Source: an uncultured Dorea sp. (lineage in GTDB: Bacteria > Bacillota > Clostridia > Lachnospirales > Lachnospiraceae). From it: a stretch of DNA of 10,427 nt. The stretch lies in contig CAJTOH010000074.1 of NCBI GenBank assembly GCA_910577685.1, positions 1 through 10,427 of the forward strand, read 5' to 3'. The translations under genes were made by a program, and so were the position numbers. Shown in pieces: positions 6,057 through 10,427 of this stretch (position 1 is the first letter of the stretch; every line of letters starts with the position of its first letter). The notes under the pieces were generated by a model. The model made no database searches, was not told the origin of the DNA, and saw only the letters and a list, made by a program, of their open reading frames with translations.

Positions 6057-8078
6057 TCAACCAGGTATACTGTTCCTCACACACAACGCCCCATACCCTA
6101 CCTGTGGGTTAGGATACTCCGTAAATCCCGGTAATGATTTTGCTCCTCTCCTCAAATAAGCTTTAATTTTTTCGCTGTACAAAAATGGGTCATTCCCCTT
6201 CACAATCCCCCACTCCATCAGCAGCGCCGCGCTCCCTGTCACAAACGGCGCCGCAAATGAGGTCCCCGTTACCGGGGCATATCCGCCTCCTGCCGCCGCT
6301 GTCATCACATTGACCCCCGGTGCTGCCAGATCTGGCTTGAAGGCAGCCATATTTTCATATCCCGCCGTATATTCCGTCCGTACCCCTCTTCCGGAAAAAT
6401 CTGCATACGTATAATTCAAAGCATCATATGCCCCCACTGTAACGACCCTCGATGCAGTAGACGGAATCGTAAGCGTAGCACTGCTTTCCGGATATAAAAA
6501 TGCAGTCCCCACATTCAATGCCCCCTGGCTTGGGAGCCACATTTCGTATTCTCCGTTTACAATCTTTCTGGGGGTCAGTATGATCCTCCAGACTCCGCTA
6601 TCAATATAGGACTGTCTGGGCAGAAAATCTATAAAAATTTCCTGCCGCACACTATAGGGGCTGGGTTCCCCATAGTACAGCAATATCTCCGTATTTCCCA
6701 GCACAAATCTCTGAGGTCCCAATAATTCCTGAATCGGTCCCACCCGGACACCGGAAGGACTGACCAGGGAGATATCCACCTGATCTACATAGGACTTCCA
6801 GATCTGCACATTCAGCGCAGGCTCATTCGTCTGCACCCCAAGCTGAATGGCTTCCTCCTGGTTCTCACGCAGCCGCCCGGCCGTATGTCCCGCACTGGTT
6901 CCCTCGTTTCCGGTGCCTACGCAGATCACGCTCTTCCAGTAATTAGAAATATCATCCAGAAATCGTTCCAGCAATGACGAACCATCATGCGGGCCATACG
7001 TATTTCCAAAACTGATATTGACTGCCACCGGCATCCGCAGTTCCAGCGCTTTTTTGATCACATAATCAACTCCCTGCATCAGCTCTGTCGTCCTCGGAAA
7101 TCCGTCCGCCCGGGGGCTGCCCATTTTCACAACCAGCAGTTCGCTCTCCGGCGCCACCCCGGCATACTGTTCCACCACTGCCGGCATATCTAAGCGAACG
7201 CCGTTTCCTGCGTCTTCTGATACCCCCGACTGTAAACTGCCCATCGCTCCTTCCGACGTCCCTGGCCGTAAATCGCCCGCCGTTCCTCCTGCCGCAGGCT
7301 GCTGCAAGCTGCCCGACGTCCCTTCCGACTCCCCCGGCTGTAAGCCGCCCGCCGCTCCTTCCGACGTCCCTGCCTGCAAGCTGCCCGACGTTCCTCCTGC
7401 CGCATCCGGCCGCAGACTGCCTGATGCCCCCTGTCTCTCCCCGCGCTGCCGCCCGTTCCCGGCGGCAATTCCGGCCACTGCCGTTCCGTGTCCGGAAAAA
7501 TCCCGGCTGGGTACGATCCGGTATCTCTCCTGAAGGGTCTCTGCTGACAACGCCTCGTTAATCTGTTCCCGTGTATATTCCGTGCCTGCCGCATATCCTG
7601 CCGGCGGATTTCCTGTAATCGACTGATCCCACAGGCAGCGAATCCTGGTCGTCCCGTCCGGATTGCGGAAATCCCATAGATTATAATCAATCCCGCTGTC
7701 TACAATCCCGACCAGAACCCCTTTCCCTCTCAAAGAAAACGGTGCCTGACGTACCGGATTGACGCAGGAAACCCGTTTCCCATTTGACACCTGAAAAAAC
7801 AGTCGTTTCGGCTTCTCAATATATTCGACCTCTGGAATCGTTACCAGTTCCGGGATTCTGGATTCACGTATCACAATGATCGCATATTCATTGGCCATCT
7901 CCGTTACAGACTCCGCCACCAGGCGGACAGCGTCCAGGTTTCCGGAATATTTAATAATCAGATCCCATTCCCGCTCAATCGGATCATATCCCACATCCAG
8001 TTCCAGTGATTTTCGGCGTTCATCCTCCGTAGCATCCAGCGCAAGATTCAACTGATTATCTGCTTTCTGACTATTCAC
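6057..8078 (-). CDS. S8 family subtilisin-like serine protease, Csp-like
   Basis: A 673-residue subtilase. The catalytic triad is visible: D127 in VGIVDSGIDY, H197 in SGHGTAVAGIA and S607 in GTSFAAPFVTG, with oxyanion-hole N391 in VGTGNEG. Residues 1-110 form a prodomain-like region and there is no signal peptide. The unusually long stretch between N391 and S607 includes a beta-rich insertion (about 410-540) that fits the jelly-roll domain of clostridial Csp proteases. In Clostridium, Csp proteases act in spores, where CspB activates the cortex hydrolase SleC; many Lachnospiraceae carry paralogues of unknown role. Unusually, a repeat-built loop of about 75-90 residues follows the catalytic His helix (see 7212-7427). 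The start codon is GTG, with GGAAGG 12 bases upstream, slightly far; the N-terminus nevertheless looks complete. GC is about 50% or more, unlike the cassette downstream. Substrate is unknown; family confidence is high. Confidence 0.93.
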   Translation of the reverse strand: MNSQKADNQLNLALDATEDERRKSLELDVGYDPIEREWDLIIKYSGNLDAVRLVAESVTEMANEYAIIVIRESRIPELVTIPEVEYIEKPKRLFFQVSNGKRVSCVNPVRQAPFSLRGKGVLVGIVDSGIDYNLWDFRNPDGTTRIRCLWDQSITGNPPAGYAAGTEYTREQINEALSAETLQERYRIVPSRDFSGHGTAVAGIAAGNGRQRGERQGASGSLRPDAAGGTSGSLQAGTSEGAAGGLQPGESEGTSGSLQQPAAGGTAGDLRPGTSEGAMGSLQSGVSEDAGNGVRLDMPAVVEQYAGVAPESELLVVKMGSPRADGFPRTTELMQGVDYVIKKALELRMPVAVNISFGNTYGPHDGSSLLERFLDDISNYWKSVICVGTGNEGTSAGHTAGRLRENQEEAIQLGVQTNEPALNVQIWKSYVDQVDISLVSPSGVRVGPIQELLGPQRFVLGNTEILLYYGEPSPYSVRQEIFIDFLPRQSYIDSGVWRIILTPRKIVNGEYEMWLPSQGALNVGTAFLYPESSATLTIPSTASRVVTVGAYDALNYTYADFSGRGVRTEYTAGYENMAAFKPDLAAPGVNVMTAAAGGGYAPVTGTSFAAPFVTGSAALLMEWGIVKGNDPFLYSEKIKAYLRRGAKSLPGFTEYPNPQVGYGALCVRNSIPG
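7212..7427 (-). repeat. Six 36-bp tandem repeats inside the protease gene
   Basis: The DNA encodes six imperfect 12-residue units (protein residues 218-289), such as TSGSLQAGTSEG, AAGGLQPGESEG and TAGDLRPGTSEG. Units 1-3 resemble units 4-6 in order, giving a higher-order period of 36 residues (108 bp). The segment is about 70% GC, rich in Gly, Ser and Ala, and keeps the frame because the unit is a multiple of three. It sits between the catalytic His helix and the GVAPESELLVVK strand, where subtilases normally have a short loop. Confidence 0.9.
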
Positions 8079-8169
8079 AAAACATCGCCGCCTTCCCTTT
8101 CCTTCCTTTTACAATATGCGCTTTCATCCGAATTGCGAATCAGTCATTCCATGTTCCGTAAAGACATAG

Positions 8170-8200
8170 AACGCAGGAAATCCCACTTTTTCCCTGCGTT
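8170..8200 (-). terminator. Stem-loop after the GNAT gene
   Basis: AACGCAGGAAA (8170-8180) pairs with TTTCCCTGCGTT (8189-8200), leaving one bulged base and an 8-base loop. It begins 13 bases after the GNAT stop. The following minus-strand sequence, CTATGTCTTT, is only moderately T-rich, so it may terminate weakly or mainly stabilise the 3' end. Confidence 0.5.
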
Positions 8201-8212
8201 CCAAACTGAAAT

Positions 8213-8656
8213 CTACCGCCCCATCTCAAGAAGAGCTTCTGTTGTCCCTTCTTGCAGCCGCCTTTCTCCTGTAAATAAAAAACCGTGCTTTTTATAAAAA
8301 TGGATTGCTTTCGTGTTCTTCTCCAGAACCCACAATGAATTGCAGCCCATCCGTTCAATCGCAAATTCCATCAATTCAGTGCCGATGCCCTGATTTTCAA
8401 AAAAACTGTCAACGTATAATTCCTCAATCCGGTTTTCCTGAATATGCACCATTCCTTTGACAATTTCATCATCATAGACCCAAATACCCTTTAATTTATC
8501 CGGGTTGTCTATATAATCCTTTGCTAATGGATAAACCTGCATTTCTCCAAACGACACCAGATCGTTTTGAAAGATCCGTCTGTAATTCATGCGTTTTGTA
8601 AATATCAATATTTCCGCTATTCTTGACGCGTCATTTTTCACTGCTTGTCTTATCAT
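8213..8656 (-). CDS. GNAT family N-acetyltransferase
   Basis: A 147-residue single-domain acetyltransferase of normal length. The acetyl-CoA pyrophosphate-binding motif A is ENQGIGTELMEFA (87-99), preceded by the usual IEELYVD strand. Motif B is LWVLEKNTKAIHFYKKHGF (108-126), with the N-x-x-A-x-x-F-Y-x-x-x-G-F pattern of the RimI/YitI-like branch. These enzymes transfer an acetyl group to an amine of a small molecule, peptide or protein, and the substrate cannot be read from sequence. The ATG is supported by AAGGAG nine bases upstream (8666-8671). A probable promoter of its own lies upstream and a stem-loop downstream, so it looks monocistronic. Confidence 0.92.
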   Translation of the reverse strand: MIRQAVKNDASRIAEILIFTKRMNYRRIFQNDLVSFGEMQVYPLAKDYIDNPDKLKGIWVYDDEIVKGMVHIQENRIEELYVDSFFENQGIGTELMEFAIERMGCNSLWVLEKNTKAIHFYKKHGFLFTGERRLQEGTTEALLEMGR

Positions 8657-8688
8657 CGTATTTTTCTCCTTGCGGCTTACATTTTCCC

Positions 8689-8705
8689 GATCAGTTTTTC
8701 TGATC
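8689..8705 (-). repeat. Hairpin in the leader of the GNAT gene
   Basis: GATCAG and CTGATC form a perfect 6-bp stem with a 5-base loop about 33 bases before the start codon. No T-tract follows on the minus strand, so it is not a terminator. It may be a leader structure or chance. Confidence 0.4.
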
Positions 8706-8751
8706 TTACAAACTAAAGCTTATCATCTAACAATTTCCAATCCGCACATTA

Positions 8752-8760
8752 AGTATAGCA
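8752..8760 (-). promoter_or_regulatory. Possible extended -10 promoter for the GNAT gene
   Basis: The minus strand reads TGCTATACT, an extended -10 (TGnTATAmT). No good -35 is seen 16-18 bases upstream. A start near 8745 would give a leader of about 90 nt containing the 8689-8705 hairpin. Confidence 0.4.
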
Positions 8761-8789
8761 TATGTTCCATATAAATGGGCGAAAAACTC

Positions 8790-8852
8790 TCATCGTACAT
8801 CATCTGCCCGCTTTTTGAAAAAAAGATACGCTCCGTTTACCAGCGTGAAAAC
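8790..8852 (-). pseudogene. Out-of-frame C-terminal tail of the MFS gene
   Basis: Reading codons from GTT at 8852, the minus strand encodes VFTLVNGAYLFFKKR and then ADDVR before a TGA at 8790-8792. This is a natural transporter ending: the close of the last membrane helix followed by a basic cytoplasmic tail. It is one base out of frame with the upstream gene at the TTTT run (8848-8851). Adding one T there would give GGWFFTLVNG and a protein of about 398 residues. Confidence 0.7.
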
Positions 8853-9985
8853 CATCCCCCTGCAAGCGGCGACAATACAATCATAATCATCGAAAATGTA
8901 AAGGATTCTATGGAAATCAACGTCGCCCGCTGGTCTGACGGAAACATATCCTGAAGAACCGTATTTGTCCTGACCTGCAGGGCATCATCCCCCAGCGCCG
9001 CGGCAAAGCCCCTTGCCGTCATCAGTATACAGAGCCCGGAGTGCTCCGCCAGTATTCCGCAAAATACAAGCAGCCCGGTAATCACAAAGACGCTTCGATA
9101 CCGCAGCTTCTTACATTTGAGAATGATTTTTGCGCCAAGTATACCGCCGAGCTCCATAAAAAACAGCGTAAATCCAAGCGCGGAATCCGACATGCCGGCT
9201 TCCGGCAGCTTTGCCTGCAGAAAATACAGCAGCAAAATGTCCGCAGCTCCGACCAGTGAATTACAGAGCATGAGCAGGACGGCGCCCTTTGCTTTTTTCA
9301 TGAAGGAAAGGCTTGTGATAAAGCAGGAAACAAGCTCGCGCCCTATATTATGTAAAATGCTCCGCAGATTCCGAAGCTTCGCTTCCGATTGCGCAAACGG
9401 GCTTTGTTCATTGTTTTCATGTTTGCGGCCTGTGCCCGCCTCATACAGCGATCCCAGCATCCAGATCTGTATCATGCCGATCAGAAGGTCTGCGCCGTAC
9501 GCCATTTGATACCCGATGAAAAGCGCAAATCCGGCACATAAAGTAGAAAGCCCTCTGCAAAATCGCAGGATCATCAGTTGATTGGATGCATATTTTTCAT
9601 AACGCGCTTCCTGACCTGCCAGTTTCAGTGAATCATATGCCAGAGCTTCCCCTGACCCAGACGAAAAATTATAGTTTGCCGCCTGAAATATCATAGAGAT
9701 GCATATCATCCAGAAATTGCAGGAAAAGATCATAACAATGTTGCCGATCGTCCGCATGATGCTGCTGGCGATCAGCATATTTTTTCTTCCAAATACGTCA
9801 GCAAAGACGCCTGACGGAATTTCCAGGATCAAGCTGGTTATATGAAATACGGTTTCTGCAAAACCAATTTCAACCAGGCTGTAACCGCGTGCCGCAAGAA
9901 TTGCGATCCATGCGCCTGACAGTGACAAATAACCGAACACGGTTGATAAATAAAGTCTTGATATTTGTTTTTTAATATTCTGCAT
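8837..9985 (-). CDS. MFS transporter, frameshifted near its C-terminus
   Basis: The readable frame gives 382 residues with the alternating hydrophobic segments of a major facilitator superfamily carrier, about 11-12 membrane helices. The loop 2-3 signature is IPSGVFADVFGRKNMLI (56-72). A polar central loop (about 182-215) divides the two six-helix halves. Drug or metabolite efflux is likely but the substrate cannot be inferred. The start is supported by TAAGGAGA seven bases upstream. The frame ends abruptly in GGWFSRW; the expected last helix and basic tail appear in the -1 frame (8790-8852), pointing to a single-base loss in a T-run or a sequencing error. Only about 19 residues are affected, so activity might survive. 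Upstream, the SD is buried in an inverted repeat (9992-10028) that may control expression. Confidence 0.85.
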   Translation of the reverse strand: MQNIKKQISRLYLSTVFGYLSLSGAWIAILAARGYSLVEIGFAETVFHITSLILEIPSGVFADVFGRKNMLIASSIMRTIGNIVMIFSCNFWMICISMIFQAANYNFSSGSGEALAYDSLKLAGQEARYEKYASNQLMILRFCRGLSTLCAGFALFIGYQMAYGADLLIGMIQIWMLGSLYEAGTGRKHENNEQSPFAQSEAKLRNLRSILHNIGRELVSCFITSLSFMKKAKGAVLLMLCNSLVGAADILLLYFLQAKLPEAGMSDSALGFTLFFMELGGILGAKIILKCKKLRYRSVFVITGLLVFCGILAEHSGLCILMTARGFAAALGDDALQVRTNTVLQDMFPSDQRATLISIESFTFSMIMIVLSPLAGGWFSRW

Positions 9986-9991
9986 AAAAAA

Positions 9992-10028
9992 ATCTCCTTA
10001 ACTTTAAAATGAATATCGTTAAGGAGAT
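9992..10028 (-). promoter_or_regulatory. 11-bp inverted repeat covering the MFS ribosome-binding site
   Basis: ATCTCCTTAAC (9992-10002) and GTTAAGGAGAT (10018-10028) are perfect inverted copies with a 15-base gap. In minus-strand RNA the 3' arm is the SD AAGGAG, so the stem would hide it. The stem is followed immediately by a run of T ending at the ATG, so it also resembles an intrinsic terminator. If transcription starts at the -10 proposed at 10029-10037, part of the first arm is lost and a DNA operator is the better reading. Confidence 0.65.
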
Positions 10029-10037
10029 AATATACCA
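10029..10037 (-). promoter_or_regulatory. Possible extended -10 for the MFS gene
   Basis: The minus strand reads TGGTATATT, an extended -10. No recognisable -35 lies 17 bases upstream. The predicted start (about 10020-10022) falls inside the inverted repeat at 9992-10028. Confidence 0.35.
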
Positions 10038-10046
10038 ATGTAAAAA

Positions 10047-10059
10047 GATCCGCCGGATC
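10047..10059 (-). repeat. Short GC-rich hairpin followed by five T
   Basis: GATCC and GGATC flank GGC on the minus strand and are followed by TTTTT. The 5-bp stem is short for a terminator. It could be a weak terminator or a protein-binding palindrome upstream of the MFS promoter. Confidence 0.3.
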
Positions 10060-10119
10060 ATACGCAGAAGCCGTCAAATATATGGCTTAAGCATATCCGT
10101 TTTGCCGCAAATCCTCCTA

Positions 10120-10166
10120 AAAAAAGGCGCACTATCCCCGTAAAGAGGAAAAATGTTGCCTTTTTT
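10120..10166. terminator. Possible bidirectional terminator
   Basis: AAAAAAGGC (10120-10128) and GCCTTTTTT (10158-10166) are perfect inverted copies around a 29-base loop, giving a T-run on either strand. The stem has only three GC pairs and the loop is long, so efficiency is uncertain. It could insulate the MFS gene from transcription arriving from the right. Confidence 0.4.
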
Positions 10167-10279
10167 CAGTTGTAGATTCGTCATTTTCCAGAACATAAAT
10201 CCAGCCTCTCTTTTCGTATCTGTATATAAACATAACATAAAATTCCGGATCTGCCAAGATAAAAATTTCCCACCTGTAC

Positions 10280-10325
10280 GGGGCTGTTGCACCAGAGTTC
10301 AAAAAATCTCGGATGTAACAGCCCC
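10280..10325 (+). repeat. Long imperfect stem-loop GGGGCTGTTGCA / TGTAACAGCCCC
   Basis: The outer arms (10280-10291 and 10314-10325) pair over 12 bp with one G-U on the plus strand. Inner CC(A)GAG and CTCGG extend the stem around an A-rich loop. TTCTTCT follows on the plus strand. The arms resemble sequences I associate with insertion-sequence ends or transposon-linked terminators in clostridia, but no transposase is present here. Confidence 0.5.
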
Positions 10326-10403
10326 TTCTTCTAAAAAGAGTAGTTTTTTTATTGAAATTAGAGATGTATTCCCCGTTGCTTTTTTAGATGGACGCACTTT
10401 CCC

Positions 10404-10427
10404 AGGCCCTGTCACCAGACAGGGCCT
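10404..10427. terminator. Perfect 10-bp stem-loop at the window edge
   Basis: AGGCCCTGTC and GACAGGGCCT flank ACCA. The stem is strong enough for an intrinsic terminator. The sequence to the right, where a plus-strand T-tract would lie, is outside the window. On the minus strand it is followed by GGGAAAGTG, not T, so direction is undecided. Confidence 0.5.

Larger units (their letters stand above)
10086..10427. other. Gene-free right end with several stem-loops
   Basis: No frame here looks like a real protein. A minus-strand frame (GTG 10292 to 10074) has no SD, and a plus-strand frame from ATG 10153 runs open to the edge but crosses two strong stem-loops. The region holds the structures at 10120-10166, 10280-10325 and 10404-10427. 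It may be a terminator-rich intergenic spacer or the remnant of a mobile element. Confidence 0.5.

Noticed and set aside
7212..7427. The tandem repeat as a CRISPR array
   Set aside because: Units are contiguous without unique spacers, in frame with the protease and imperfect; no cas genes are present.
7190..7690. A 166-codon minus-strand open frame inside the protease gene
   Set aside because: It overlaps the repeat region in another frame. A GC-rich repeat whose unit is a multiple of three keeps other frames open, and the product is Arg-rich and unlike any protein I know.
10074..10292. A 72-codon minus-strand frame upstream of the MFS gene
   Set aside because: It starts with GTG, has no Shine-Dalgarno, and covers the hairpin regions; the product matches nothing I recognise.
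10380..10396. GTGCG on the minus strand as the 5' end of a group II intron
   Set aside because: Five bases are weak evidence, and no reverse transcriptase gene or domain V hairpin lies downstream in the window.
10153..10427. A plus-strand frame from ATG 10153 open to the window edge, with AGAGG four bases upstream
   Set aside because: It runs through two strong stem-loops and gives an unlikely protein (rich in Phe, Ser and Pro with no domain pattern). Without the right-hand sequence it cannot be supported.

Overview
All well-supported genes lie on the minus strand. Shine-Dalgarno spacing, a Csp-type subtilase without a signal peptide, and the mixed AT-rich/GC-moderate composition suggest an anaerobic Firmicute, most likely a Lachnospiraceae-type gut clostridium. 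This is inference from gene content, as no rRNA or housekeeping marker is present.

In transcription order (right to left): (1) 10086-10427 has no convincing gene but holds several stem-loops. (2) An MFS transporter gene (9985 to 8837) has its ribosome-binding site inside a perfect 11-bp inverted repeat. It ends early through an apparent one-base frameshift; the rest of its C-terminus is readable in another frame down to 8790. (3) A small GNAT acetyltransferase gene (8656-8213) is followed by a stem-loop. (4) A Csp-like S8 serine protease gene (8078-6057) has an intact catalytic triad, a jelly-roll-like insertion and a 36-bp tandem repeat in a catalytic-domain loop. (5) A three-gene cassette (5962 to 123) has its own promoter and much lower GC. 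It encodes an ATP-grasp/radical SAM fusion, a second radical SAM protein resembling archaeosine synthase RaSEA, and a membrane-anchored pentapeptide-repeat protein. (6) The first 122 bases lie beyond the cassette and differ from it in base composition.

The cassette is the most interesting part. The three genes are nearly contiguous (gaps of 19 and 7 nt), each with its SD in or next to the end of the previous gene, so they are probably co-transcribed and translationally coupled. An ATP-grasp ligase joined to a radical SAM enzyme, a second radical SAM enzyme and a membrane protein with a long pentapeptide solenoid suggest a modification pathway (peptide, small molecule or nucleoside) with a membrane-associated partner. 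I do not recognise it as a described system, the substrate is unknown, and no precursor peptide gene is visible. The AT-rich composition against the roughly 50% GC flank suggests acquisition by transfer.
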